This document shows, piece by piece, positions 45,003 through 57,013 of a DNA stretch of 64,000 nucleotides. Every line of letters begins with the position of its first letter. Position 1 is the first letter of the stretch. The notes beneath the pieces were generated by a model. That model searched no databases. It was not told where the DNA came from and saw only the letters and a program-made list of their open reading frames with translations. The position numbers and the translations under genes are program-made. Origin of the DNA: Celoporthe dispersa (lineage: Eukaryota; Ascomycota; Sordariomycetes; Diaporthales; Cryphonectriaceae); contig WAID01000009.1 of NCBI GenBank assembly GCA_016584495.1, positions 2,480,001-2,544,000 of the forward strand. The letters run 5' to 3'.

Positions 45003-48000
45003 ATGAATATCTCCCAACCTGTCTCGTCCTCGGTCGACCGGGTCGAGTTCACATTTCTCACTAAGGATGAGATCCATGCGATCTCGGTCAAGAAGATTGA
45101 GAATGACAGCACCTTCGATACCCTCTTGAATCCGGTCCGTGGGGGACTGTACGATCCTGCCCTTGGTTCTTGGGGAGATTCCATGTAGGTAGAAGAGCTC
45201 AATCCCTCCTACCAAACCCCCTTTTACTGTCGCCACCACCATCACACATGCTGACCTGTCTGCTGCTCCGCAGCTGTACGACTTGTAACTTAGGCCAACA
45301 GTCTTGTCCTGGTCATCCGGGCCATATCGACCTTCCCGTCCCAGTCTACCACCCTACCTTCATGGACCAGGTCCTCCGCCTGGTGCGAGCACAATGTGTC
45401 TACTGCGATGGCTTCCGTCTGCCCAGGAGGGAGATTCACCGCTACGCCTGCATCCTCCGCCTGCTGCAATACGACCTGCTCCCTGAGGCGAGGATGGTCG
45501 GCGCCATAGGAGAGAACCTCTACGGCCTCGGCCTGCCAGGCGTACCCCAGGACTATGTCGCCGCCGGCTCCGACTCGGAGGACCAGGACGGAGCAGCTGA
45601 TGGCATTATGAGGGCGCGCGATGCCTACGTCCGCCGCATCCTACAGGGCCACCGTTCCGGCTTGACGCGCCGGAAGCATGAAGGTGCCGCTGAACTTCGC
45701 ACCGCTATTGTGGCCGAATTCTTCAAGGACATTGTCAAAACGCGGGTGTGCGCATCTTGTCAGGGCGTCACCCCTACCTACCGCAAGGATCGATCCGTCA
45801 AGATTTTCGAGAAGGCCCTATCGCCAAAGGAGCAGGCCAAGATGGCCCAGGGCAGCTTCAAGCGCAGGCAGGCAATCCCCGTTCAGCCAAAGAAGAAAGC
45901 GGAAAAGAATAGTAGTTATGACTTAGACGAGGGCATCGCCGATCTCTCTTCTTCTGATGGCGAAGCGGGTGCTTCCGACGAGGGCAGCGGTGATGCCCTC
46001 GACGAGGATGGGCTTGTTGTTCCTCGTACAAAGGTCACAAAACTGACGCGGGGCGACAATTCGCCTGCCCAGCGCTACCTCTCCCCGGCAGAGGTGCGGT
46101 GGAGGCTGACAAGGCTGTTCGATAAGGAGCAGGATGTCCTGGCACTGGTGTACTGCAAGCAGCCTCGGTCAAAGGTCACCACCGTCTTGTCTTCTGACAT
46201 GTTCTTCCTAGAGAGCGTCCTCGTCCCGCCCAACCGCTTCCGCCCGGAGGCTAGGACTGGTGACTCCCCAGATCGCCGAGGCCCAGCAGAACAACCTCTA
46301 CAAGATGATCATCAGGGCATCGGCCAAGCTGGCGTCGATATACAGGCAAATCCAGGACCAATCGAGAGGAGTCATTGTCGATCCGTCCTCGAGGGGGCCC
46401 AGGACCATGACACAGCTTCATGAGGCCTGGACGGAGCTCCAGGAGGCCGTCAACTCCCCTAATAGACCGCAATCTCAACCCTGTCCAGGGAGCTGCGGCC
46501 AAGAGGAATGAGGAAGGCATAAAACAGAAGCTCGAGAAGAAGGAGGGTCTGTTCCGGAAGAACATGATGGGCAAGAGAGTCAATTATGCCGCACGAAGTG
46601 TCATTTCTCCGGACCCCAACATTGAGACCAACGAGATCGGCGTGCCTCCGGTTTTTGCTCGCAAGTTGACCTTCCCTGAGCCCGTGACCAGTCACAATTT
46701 CAAGGACATGCAACAGGCTGTCATAAATGGCGTGGAAAAGTGGCCTGGTGCGTCAGCCATCGAGAACGAGAACGGCCAGACGATCAACCTGCGCAACAAG
46801 TCCATGGAGGACCGTGTCGCCCTCGCAAATCAGCTCCTAGCCCCGACGAATACGACCTCCAGCGGTCTGAGGAACAAGAAGGTCCACCGCCACCTCGCCA
46901 ATGGCGACGTGGTTCTGATGAACCGACAACCGACCCTGCACAAGCCGTCCATAATGGGCCACAGAGTGAGGGTACTACCAGGAGAAAAGACAATTCGCAT
47001 GCACTACGCTAACTGCAACACCTACAATGCTGACTTCGACGGTGATGAGATGAACATGCACTTCCCTCAAAACGAAGTGGCCCGCGCTGAGGCACTTCAG
47101 CTGGCTGATACTGATCATCAGTACATCTCCGGAACAGCGGGAAAGCCACTTCGGGGTCTGATTCAAGATCATTTGTCTGTGTCAGTATCGCTCTGCAACC
47201 TGGACACATTCTTCGACAGGCAGTCGTACCAACAGCTCATCTACGGTGCTCTACGTCCGGAGAGTGGCCATATTCTCGGCGAGAGGATTGAGCTGATCCC
47301 CCCAGCAATCCTAAAACCCGTGGCCAGGTGGACGGGAAAACAGGTCATCACAACCATCCTCAAGAACATCAAGCCACCGAATTATGGTAACCTGTGGATG
47401 AGTGGAAAGACACAGATCCCAGCCGCACGCTGGGGCGAGGGCTCAGATGAGGCAGCTGTCTTGTTCCACGATGGAGTTTTCATCTCAGGTATCCTCGACA
47501 AGTCTCAGCTTGGACCGAGCTCTGGCGGCTTCATCCACTCCGTGCATGAGGTCTACGGACCAGCCGTTGCTGGCAGGCTCCTCAGCAGCATGGGCCGTCT
47601 GCTGACGCGCTACCTCAACATGAGGGCGTTCACATGCGGGATGGACGACCTGCGGCTGACGCAAGAAGGCGAGGAGAACAGGAAGAAGAAGCTGGCCGCC
47701 GCGTCCGACATTGGTATTCGCATCGCCGCCAAGTACGTCTCGCTAGAGGAGCAGCAACCTGGGGCATCTGATCCCGAATTGCTCGCCCGTCTCGAGGAGG
47801 TCATGAGGGACGACAGCAAGCAGGAGGGACTCGACATGCTCATGAACCAGGGCAACAGTCAGATCTCCTCGGCCGTCACAGAGGCATGCCTACCCGCTGG
47901 GCTTGAGAAACAGTTCCCAAAGAACCAGATGCAGTCTATGACCACTTCTGGTGCCAAAGGCAGTCAGGTCAATGCCAATCTCATTTCGTGCAACCTCGGC

Positions 48001-50268
48001 CAACAGGTTCTAGAAGGTCGCCGTGTGCCCTTGATGGTCAGTGGAAAATCACTGCCAAGTTTCCGTCCATATGACTCGAATGTCCGAGCAGGTGGCTACA
48101 TCGTTAATCGATTCTTGACAGGCATCCGGCCGCAAGAGTACTATTTCCATCACATGGCCGGACGCGAAGGTCTGATCGACACGGCTGTCAAGACGTCCCG
48201 CTCTGGATACCTCCAGAGATGTCTCATCAAGGGTATGGAAGGCCTCTCGGTCGGATATGACAGCTCTGTTCGCGATTCCGACGGCACATTGGTCCAATTT
48301 CTCTACGGTGAAGATGGTCTCGACATCGCGAAACAGAAGTACCTCACGAACTTTGGCTTCGTTCTTCGCAATTTCGAGTCTCAGATGGAGCAGACACACT
48401 ACGCCGAGGCGAATGCCCTCGGCTTGTTTGACCATAAAGACGACTTCTTCAAGAGAAACAAGCTTGCCGTCAAGAAAACAAAGGCCAACATTACCGACAC
48501 GGTCGAGCCAGTCAACTGCATGGTAAACCCCGCGAGGCATGCGTTTGCCACCTCAGAGAAGTTCTACGACGCTATGTCCGGCTATATCAAGACCAATAAG
48601 GACGGTCTCGTCAGGGACAAGAAGGACAAGGACGACACATACCGAGGACCTGGAGTCACTGCGCTCCCTCGGAAACAAGCGGAGAAAATATTCGCGGCCA
48701 AATACCTCAGGTCTCTTGTCGAGCCCGGCGAGGCGGTTGGCATCGTTGCCGGCCAGTCGGTGGGCGAACCGTCCACCCAGATGACACTGAACACCTTCCA
48801 TTTGGCTGGACACTCGGCAAAGAACGTGACACTTGGTATCCCTCGACTACGCGAAATCCTGATGACGGCCAGTGCCGACATTTCGACTCCCTCCATGACG
48901 CTGGTGCTGAACGAAGAGCTCTCGGAGGCAGACGGCGAGAAGTTTGCGAAGGCCATCAGTGTCCTTCCCCTCTCTCACGTCACGGACAACGCAACCGTCA
49001 GTGAACGGGTCGGGAAGGGTGTCGGCTATCCTTTGGCCAAGATCTTCCTCATTCGCTTGCGCTTCTTCCCCTCCTCTGAGTATGAGGAGACGTACAACAT
49101 CAAAATTTCCGATGTGCTCGATACGGTCGAGAAGAAGTTCCTGGGCCAGCTACAAGCCATGATCAAAAAGGAGATCAAGAAGAAGAGCAACAATGCCACC
49201 GCAGCGACCCCAGAAGTTGGCGTCAAGGCTGGAACCATCGAGATGGCCGATCCAAACCGTGAAGGAGGCGGACGTAGTAGCGGGGATGACGAGGATGATG
49301 ACGACGACGACGGAGACGACGACGCGACAAATGCAAAGCAACGGGCCAACCGCAACGAGGCCGCGTCGTATGGTCCCAACGACGATGAGGATGATGACAT
49401 CCAGCGTCGTCTGGAGCAGGAGGCCACTCAAGGTGATACAGAAGAGGATGAGGGATTCGAAGGGAGCCCACCTCCCAGCGGCCATGATAGCGAGGACGAG
49501 GGCAAGGCGTCGCAGGAGGCCGGCGGTGCAGATGGTCGTTCTCGTGAGCAGCGCGTTAAGAGCAAGCACCCACAGGTCACCAGGTTCCGCTGCAGCGAGG
49601 GCAGCGGGAGCTGGTGCGAGTTCGAGCTAGAGTTTGACGTCAACATCCCGAAGATCCTGATGCTGAACCTCGTTGAGGATGCCGTTCGCAAGACTCTGAT
49701 CCAGCAGATTCCTGGCATCGGGCAGTGCACCTTTGTGTCAAAGGAGAAGATGACAGATGCTCGGACCGGAGAGGAGGCTGAGGTCTCCGTAGTGCACACG
49801 GCGGGGGCCAACCTCCAGGCTATGCAGCGGTTCGGCGAGTACATCAACCCGAACAAGATCTCGACCAACGATATCGCGGCAGTTCTAGCAGTATACGGTG
49901 TCGAAGCTGCCCGAAATAGTATCATCCAGGAGTTGAGCAACGTCTTCGGATCGCACGGCATCAGCGTTGACAACCGACATCTGAACCTGATCGGCGACCA
50001 TATGACTAGGAACGGAGGCTTCTCGCCGTTCAACCGGATGGGGCTGCGTGGCAACGTGAGCCCCTTTACAAAGATGAGCTTCGAGACCACCCTGGCCTTC
50101 CTCAAGGATGCACTGCTGGACGGTGACTGGGACGACCTAAGCACGCCGAGCAGCCGTCTGGTCATGGGAAGGCTGGGCAAGGTGGGGACGGGTGCATTTG
50201 ACATCTTCACCCAGGCACCGATGAGTCACTACGATCCCATGCGGGCAGACGACGAGATGGAGCAGTAG
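45003..50268 (+). CDS. RPA190: RNA polymerase I largest subunit (A190), two apparent frame errors
   Basis: Exon 1 is 45003-45184 (MNISQPVSSSVDRVEFTFL...); after an 89-nt intron, exon 2 runs 45274-50268. The coding length is two bases over. One C too many at C4 46266-46269 (should read TGDSQIAEAQQNNLYK) and one at C4 46456-46459 (should read EAVNSLIDRNLNPVQG) explain both breaks and give 1,724 aa. The splice creates the zinc-binding CTTCNLGQQSCPGHPGH. The catalytic metal A motif NADFDGDEMNMHFPQ lies near residue 646. The trigger-loop region is near GQSVGEPSTQMTLNTFHLAG. An acidic insertion rich in Asp/Glu (about nt 49255-49530) is typical of A190. The enzyme makes the large rRNA precursor in the nucleolus. 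Because the gene is essential in yeast, real double frameshifts are not credible. Confidence 0.94.
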
Positions 50269-51158
50269 CCTGGCGGGGGCGAATCACTGTCATGTTAGTT
50301 ATTCCTCTTTTCAAATGGCGTTGGGCGAGGGATGTCTGGTCAGCCATGATGGGTCTAGTTCATTATTATCTTCTGCGTCAGAATGGAAAAGTCTTTTTCA
50401 ATGCTGAATTTCCGCCCCCGTCCCCGTGATGTTCATTCCCCCCCCTCCTACTCTTCTTAAAACCCAACCATGAATCTCCTCCCCCCTCCCCCCTCCATTT
50501 ATGTAGCCGTGGGAACCACTACCAGCCACGCACGCGTTGTTAGCCACAACATACAACAAAGAATCAACATGATGATGGCGTGTAGCTATGTTTAAGTACA
50601 TAGAACTGCAGGTCCTGTGGGGGTGAACAAAGAGATGGTATAGCCCAAAGAAATGGGCCCCAGCAACTTTGGGGGGGGCAGGGCAGCAGCCACGGCCCCA
50701 CGACAGCTTCGCCTACGAAACCTGCTAGTAGAGATTGCCCGGGAGGCACGATCACGTCATCGTATCACTTCAGAAGGCCGGCAATGTTTACGCTAGCCTG
50801 GGACAATCCGCGACGCGTAAACAAGTCCTGCCAGTAATGCCACTACTCAGAAACGTGGCAAAGGTTGAGATACGCAGGGCGAGCGCACGCGACTATCACC
50901 CAAGACAGCACATCATGGAAGGAATAGAGAAAAGCAGCCGAGGGTTGTGATCATGAATATCCCTTGTTCAGTTCGGGGGCAGCATCCCATTAGCTGCAGA
51001 ATCTAATGTACAACCCAACCAGAAAGCAACGCATCGTGAACGCCAATGTAGACCCTTCCCGTGTGGATATGACCATCGTCAACCGAGCATTGCTGAAAAA
51101 ATCATCGTAAACCGTCCCAAACCCGCACAATCAGAAGAGGCACCACCCATTAGGCAGC
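50269..51158. other. Convergent intergenic region between RPA190 and H3
   Basis: About 890 bases between two 3' ends. C-rich patches at 50440-50500 and a G run at 50671-50678 are visible. No gene is supported; the parts next to each stop should be 3' untranslated sequence. Confidence 0.6.
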
Positions 51159-51748
51159 TTAGTTGCGCTCACCACGGAGGCGGCGGGCAAGCTGGATGTC
51201 CTTCTGTGGGGTTGTTAGCATGTTATGACCAGGTGCAGACGCGTCGCGCCATGTGGGGGTGGGGGTGTCTGTTATTGGGGAGGGGCTGTTGACACTTACG
51301 GACTGGATGGTGACACGCTTGGCGTGGATGGCGCACAGGTTGGTGTCCTCGAAGAGGGAGACGAGGTAGGACTCGACGGACTCCTGCAGGGCACCGATGG
51401 CGGAGGACTGGAAGCGGAGGTCGGACTTGAAGTCCTGGGCGATCTCACGAACCTGTGTCATGGCAGAACGCGGTCAGCAAGGTGCGATTTCACGACGAGG
51501 ATGACGGTCAATAGACCAGTTAAAATAAGACTCACCAGACGCTGGAAGGGGAGCTTGCGGATGAGCAGCTCGGTGGACTTCTGGTAGCGACGGATCTCAC
51601 GCAGAGCGACGGTACCAGGCTTGTAGCGGTGAGGCTTCTTGACACCTCCGGTGGAGGGGGCGGACTTGCGGGCAGCCTTGGAGGCGAGCTGCTTGCGGGG
51701 AGCCTTGCCACCAGTGGACTTACGGGCGGTCTGCTTGGTGCGGGCCAT
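51159..51748 (-). CDS. Histone H3
   Basis: Three exons, 51748-51536, 51452-51300 and 51203-51159, with introns of 83 and 96 nt, give exactly 136 codons including Met, then stop. The product has the canonical tail MARTKQTARKSTGGKAPRKQ, the core KSTELLIRKLPFQRL / VREIAQDFKSDLRFQSSAI and the end KDIQLARRLRGERN. All residues fit a replication-type fungal H3. It forms the nucleosome core with H4, H2A and H2B. It is paired head to head with H4 at 53270, the usual fungal arrangement that allows co-regulation in S phase. Confidence 0.98.
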
Positions 51749-53269
51749 TGTGATGATGCAGAAAAGTGATGATGTTGATGAGAAAAGTTGGGTGTTGTCG
51801 CGGGGGACGATGGATTTGATGAAAAAAGCAGCCGGCTTGATGACCAACTGATGGGTGAGATGGGTGGAGTTGTATGGTGTAAAAGGAAAGAAGCGCGGGT
51901 GGTGGAAAGAGGTGGGGGAAAGGGTCTTAAGTACCAGTGGCGGGCTGCAGGTTTGGCTGGTGGCTGATCTGCGGTGGTGCTGATTTTAGAGATTAGCGTT
52001 GGGTTGGGGGTGGGTGGGTGTGGCCTGTGCTTTTCCCGATTGGAGTGCTTTGCGCTAGGGGGGGGTGTGTGTTGTTGTCCTTTTTTTTTTTCTTTTTTCC
52101 CTCGGGTGGGAGGATGATGCAAGTCACAGGGCAGGAGAAGCCAGCGTCGACAAGAGCCCCGGTAGGCACTGCCAAAAAGGTGCAATCGATTGTTGGGTGT
52201 GAGAATTTGGGGCCTGGGCGGCCGGCAGACAGGGGTGGCTAGGTCCAGCTGATTTTTGATTGGGTGTATGCGCTCTTGGCACAGCCGCGCTTTCCCGTTT
52301 TCAGCAGACGAGAACTGGGAACGTCAAAAGTCAGTGATTTAAGGCAGTCAGGGCAGTCAGTCAATCACTTGTTCCCAGCACGCTAGCAGGCATTGAGACC
52401 AGATCAAAGGACGGGTGCTATGTACGCAGAGACCGCCAAGGCAACCCACACAAGGGGTGCGCAAAAACAAGGCGGCTGCTCCCCTCGCCGGGTCCCTCCC
52501 CCCTTGCCCACAGACATGCAGTGCAGTTACATTACAGACGCAAGGTACTCTGGGAAGGTTTTTGGTGTGTTTTTTTTTAATCACCTACCAGGTGGGGGGG
52601 ATTGGCACTTGGGCTTTGTGTGACCACGGCGGTGGTGATGATGACGATGACGATGATGACCTGTGTAGAACTGCAACTACAGATACCACATGCAGCAGGC
52701 AGCTCGTAAGGTCCAGATGCCACTATAGAGAGAGAGGGAGAGGCAGAGAACCACATATATGCCTCACAGCTACGTACATCATCTAAGGAAAAAGTAACTT
52801 CACAGAGCGAAAAGGGAGGAATCGCCGACCCCGTGTGACAACCACTGCTCCAGACAGACGGCGCGAAGGGGGGGTGGTGTGTGAATGCCCAGTGTCTTTA
52901 ATGCCCATGGTCAAAGTAAGCCAGGGCTGGTCTAGCTGGGGCTACGGGAGAGGAAGTGAAAAAAGAAGGGGAAAAAAAAAAGGGCGGAAAAGTCGCGTGC
53001 TGATTCTGGGCCCTGGCTCTTGGGGCTTGGGCCCACCCCCCAGTCTGTGGAGTGATCTGGCGCACCCGCCCCTGCAGCAGGCCTCCCTACTTAATGCCTT
53101 TCCCCTTCCCCGCGTCAACAACCACCCTCCAGCCGCGCTTGTTTTCCGTCCTGCTACAATCACATCTACATTCAATACAGCCTCTGCATCTGCCCGTCGC
53201 GGTAATCCTCCTGCTTCACATCAGTTCTTCAACACAACCCCATCTACTTCCACCCCCCCCTCAATCAAT
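51749..53269. promoter_or_regulatory. Shared divergent promoter region of histones H3 and H4
   Basis: About 1.5 kb between the two histone start codons. Poly-T with TTTTCCC at 52080-52100, a TTTTTTTTAA stretch at 52570-52579, GATGATGAC repeats at 52637-52660, an A-rich patch at 52972-52982 and a C-rich leader before H4 are visible. No gene is supported, and I cannot assign defined histone promoter elements by eye. Confidence 0.55.
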
Positions 53270-53673
53270 ATGACTGGACGCGGCAAGGGCGGCAAGGGCC
53301 TCGGCAAGGGCGGTGCCAAGCGCCACCGAAAGATTCTTCGTGACAACATCCAGGGTATCACAAAGCCCGCCATCCGCCGTCTCGCTCGTCGTGGTGGTGT
53401 CAAGCGTATCTCTGCCAGTAAGTTGCACCCTCGTCTCTCCGCGCGTCGCCCTCTCCCTCGACGCGTCGCCCTGCAGAGGTGGCCGCACGTTGCTGACATG
53501 TCCCGCCAGTGATCTACGAGGAGACCCGCTCCGTCCTCAAGTCCTTCCTCGAGGGTGTCATCCGTGATGCCGTCACCTACACCGAGCACGCCAAGCGCAA
53601 GACCGTCACCTCCCTGGACGTCGTCTACGCCCTGAAGCGACAAGGCCGTACCCTCTACGGTTTCGGTGGTTAG
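53270..53673 (+). CDS. Histone H4
   Basis: Two exons, 53270-53417 and 53510-53673 (intron 92 nt, GTAAGT to CAG), give 103 codons and a stop. The protein starts MTGRGKGGKGLGKGGAKRHR, has RDNIQGITKPAIRRLARRGG, crosses the splice at KRISA/MIYEETR, and ends KRQGRTLYGFGG. It is canonical H4 of normal length. It is divergent from the H3 gene at 51159-51748. Confidence 0.98.
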
Positions 53674-55205
53674 ACACACCATACGACTCATGTCACGTCA
53701 CGATTGTTTTCTGTTCTCGCGCGGCGGAAAGGCGGGGAAAGGCTTGGCACCAGGAATGCTTTGGGTTGTGCCTGCGATGTGATGAATTCTGGGATTCGGT
53801 TTCTGCTTTGGGTTCTCTGTACCATACGGGCAACGGTGTTCACGTGGATAACATAATTGATACCTCCCACGCTTGAGGAGGCGGTTCTCTGATGACACTT
53901 CCTGCTTGCTTCCATGACCTCGTGCGCCGCCATGTCTCTTGTGAACTGTCTGCCCACTTGCATGGTTTCTGTTGCCCTACACCCATGATGCCTGGCCCCA
54001 GTCCTTTTGTCTCTGTTCACCCTCCGAATCTCAACAACAGAGGTGTGCTTGTCCGGGGACGGTGCGCGGGTGAGGCTGAATGACGAGGTCTCTTCGAGCA
54101 GCTCACTACGCACGCAGGGTCAACAGGCTATGACTAACTCTATTTTCCATGCTGAATGTCACCCTTTCTTAGGGACATTCTTGTGAGTACCTTTTAGTTT
54201 TGTCGGTCATCGAACATGCTGGGCAGATGGGGGTGGAATTTGCAACTACTGCAGAATTGTTTTCCTTTTTTCAATAAAAAGGGCATGGCCCTTTACTTCT
54301 ACGGCCCACCCTCAACCTCTGTCGTCGAGGGTCAGTGGTACTTCCTTCGCGAGACAAACCTCGTGTTAGATCTGGCACCGACTTGGTATACAACATATAT
54401 TAGAGACAGAGGTCTCACACGTTCAATCTTCGATCACCAGAATACAGACGGTGATCCTCGAGAGCGCGATGCGAGTCGAACGAGTCTGTCGATACTAAGA
54501 CTTATGTAACATCGTACTCGCCACAAGGTCGGGTGCAGAAACAACCATCCCAGAAGGAATATTCTGTCGAAATGGCGGGGACACGACGTTCGGGATACAA
54601 AACTGCTATGCTGTGTCCTTCTCGCGGAAGATTAGCTGCTGCGATATCTTTTTGGTGTCCTCATCTCATCATTGTTTGAAGGATGTCCGGAGCAGAACCC
54701 GAAATCATGAGAACCAATCTCCTAGATCATCTCGAATACGACTCCAATGTGCTGCTTGAGCTAGCACTTGCGGCTCGGGATCCATTGGAAAGTATGAGGG
54801 TTCTCTCTTTTCGTGAGACCGAACCGAAGCACGCCCTCTCGGTCTCGGTAATTAAGTGTGAACTAATTGCTTGTGGTCTCCCATGAACGACTCTGTTGCA
54901 CACCTTAAATGAGACCTCTTAATTCTGGTGCAAGACAGTGACTGGAACTCAATTGACTGTGGTTGGAGCAAGGTTTTCAAATGTTGGGTAAAAGGAACAG
55001 CCCTCAAAGGTCGCTGCTCTGGGGAGATAAAGGGCTTTATTTTGCAAGCACTGTTCTCCAGGGCTGCTCAGACTTTCCTGTTGATTCAGATGGTCCTCGT
55101 ATCTTGAGATGCCAGCTTCCTCGCATCCATCAATGATTTTCGGGGCTCCATTGTTAAGGTGCCTGCTGGTCTCGAAACAAGGCACTTGGGGGTTTCTGTC
55201 CGCTA
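53674..55205. other. Transition from core to accessory DNA
   Basis: Beyond the H4 3' region the sequence loses GC-rich coding character. Short open frames at 54216-54509 and 54683-54886 (plus) and 54949-55205 (minus, with DRNPQVPCFETSRHLNNG) have no recognised content. The last reads through the transposon insertion site on the far side as CVRVDIADRNPQVPCFETSR, so it might be the remnant of a gene interrupted by the element. I do not call it. Confidence 0.45.
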
Positions 55206-55253
55206 AGTCGCAGGGGGTACTTTTCGGCACCCCCCCCTTTTCGGCACCCCTGA
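55206..55253 (+). repeat. Left terminal inverted repeat of the transposon
   Basis: 48 bases from AGTCGCAGGGGGTACTTTTC to GGCACCCCTGA. It matches the right end except that its central C run is eight rather than seven. Inside it the unit TTTTCGGCACCCC occurs twice in direct orientation. Confidence 0.95.
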
Positions 55254-55359
55254 ATGACCACACCGCTTATTCAACCACCTCTCTTTCATTCACTTTCTCT
55301 CTACCAATTTCTATTCAAACAACTTCATCTTTTTACTGACCCTTTATACGATCTTAATA

Positions 55360-56962
55360 ATGCCCTATACGGAATTTGAGCTATCTCAGGCCGTTGAGGC
55401 TGTCAAAAATGGCTTGTCTCAGAAAAGGGCCTCGCTTGAATGGGGAATTCCAAGAACTACTCTTCAAAGCCGTCTTGCAGGAAGAACATCGCATAAAACA
55501 GCCCATGAAGATAGCCAAAGGCTCTCTATTAGCTAGGAAACAAAGCTTGTCGAATGGATTCGCATTCAGGAAAGCTTAGGGCTTCCACCTAGCTATTCAG
55601 AACTTAGGTTTTTTGCCCAGAAAATCCTCCTTATCAAGGGGACTCTTAGCTTCTAGGAAAGAAATGGTGATTTCTTTTCTAAAGAGAAATCCGGAGATAC
55701 AAGTCCGGAGAACCCGCCGGATAGCCTCAGTTCGAACTAATAGAGCAATAACGGAGGTAATAAGGCCTTAGTTCCGTCTACTTGACCTTTCTTCTATCCA
55801 GACCATCAAGCCAGCTAATAGATGGAATATAGATGAAGCTGGGATAATAGAAGGCCAAAGCGAGAATAGATTAGTCCTTGGAAGCTCCTCTTCACGTTTA
55901 ATACAGAAAAAGGATCCTGGATCCCGAGTCTGGACCTCTTTCCTTGAGTGTATCTCAGCTACTGGCACTTACCTCCTTCCTCTGGTTATTTTTAAGGGGA
56001 AAACTGTATAGCAACAATGGTTTCCTCTTGATATAGACCCTTTTGAGGGCTGGCAATTCACTGCTACCTCAAATGGATAGACAAATAATGAGATAGCACT
56101 CGAATGGCTGAAAAGAGTGTTTATTCCTAGCAGCCAGCCAGCAGACTCTTTGGAGGCTAAGCTATTGATTCTGGATAGCTACGGAAGCTATATAACAAAT
56201 GAATTTATATGGGAGTGCTTTCAAAACAATATTCTATTGCTTTATTTGCCTCTTTATACTTCTCATATTCTTCAATCTCTCGATCTAGGAGTCTTTTCCT
56301 CTCTCAAAAAGGCTTATAGAAAGAAGCTCAGTGCTCTAGGTCAATAGGGAGATGGTTCTATCTATGGAAAGCGCTTATTCCTTAAAAATTACCATCTTGC
56401 TCGTCTGGAAGGCCTTTCTAGCCAGAATATTAAATCTGGATGGAAAGCAACAGGTTTTTGGCCTATCCGCTTAGCCAAGCCATTCCTAAGCCCTTTTCTT
56501 CTTGAGAATAGTCAACAACGCTCTCAAACCTTATCAAATTCAGGCTTAGGAGCATCAGCTGGATCTAATCCAATATCGAATACAATTTCACAACCATCGG
56601 ATATATATTCAACCCCTCGGAAAGCCAGAGATCTGTATCACCAACTCAACAGACACTGGAGCCAACTTTCTTCTATCCCTGGACACCGCATTCTTTTCAG
56701 AAGGATACAAAAAGCTTGGGAGGAGAGAGATATAGCCCTAGCTAAAGCTCTGAAGGAAAGCAAGGCTTTGAGAGAACAACTTGAGGCTTCTAGGCCTAGC
56801 AAAAAAAGAAAGGTTGATAATAGCCCGAATTCGAAGTTTGTAGGCATTCAGGATATACAGAAGGCTCAAAAAGCAGCTAGACTTGAAAAGGAAAGTGAGA
56901 ATGAAGAGAGCGACATCGAATTAGTTACTGATGAAGAGGACTGCATCGTGGTGGGTGAATAG
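55360..56962 (+). pseudogene. Degenerate pogo/Fot1-like transposase
   Basis: ATG 55360 to TAG 56962 spans about 534 codons, the length expected for Fot1-class transposases, but is broken by in-frame TAG codons and at least one register change. The start shows a psq-type helix-turn-helix (ELSQAVEAVKNGLSQKRASL). The DDE domain has WNIDEAGI, LLILDSYGSYITNEF and LQSLDLGVFSSLKKAY. The family motif is close to DGHGSH and PPHTSH.LQPLD; every difference here is a C-to-T or G-to-A change, and the stops are TAG where CAG or TGG would fit. That is the RIP pattern. The end carries a nuclear-signal-like SKKRKVDN and an acidic tail. It is not functional as it stands. Confidence 0.88.
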
Positions 56963-57013
56963 GGCTGAAAAGCAGATAAATTCAATATATATATCTATAT
57001 TGAATGTGGCTGC

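Noticed and set aside
45170..45273. Alternative RPA190 start inside the first intron
   Set aside because: The frame from 45170 reads intron sequence; the exon at 45003-45184 supplies the conserved A190 N-terminus.
16034..46459. Programmed +1 frameshifting as the main explanation of the broken genes
   Set aside because: Sites share only C/G runs, differ in length and context, and one gene would need two events. Homopolymer error is simpler, though it is kept as a testable alternative.
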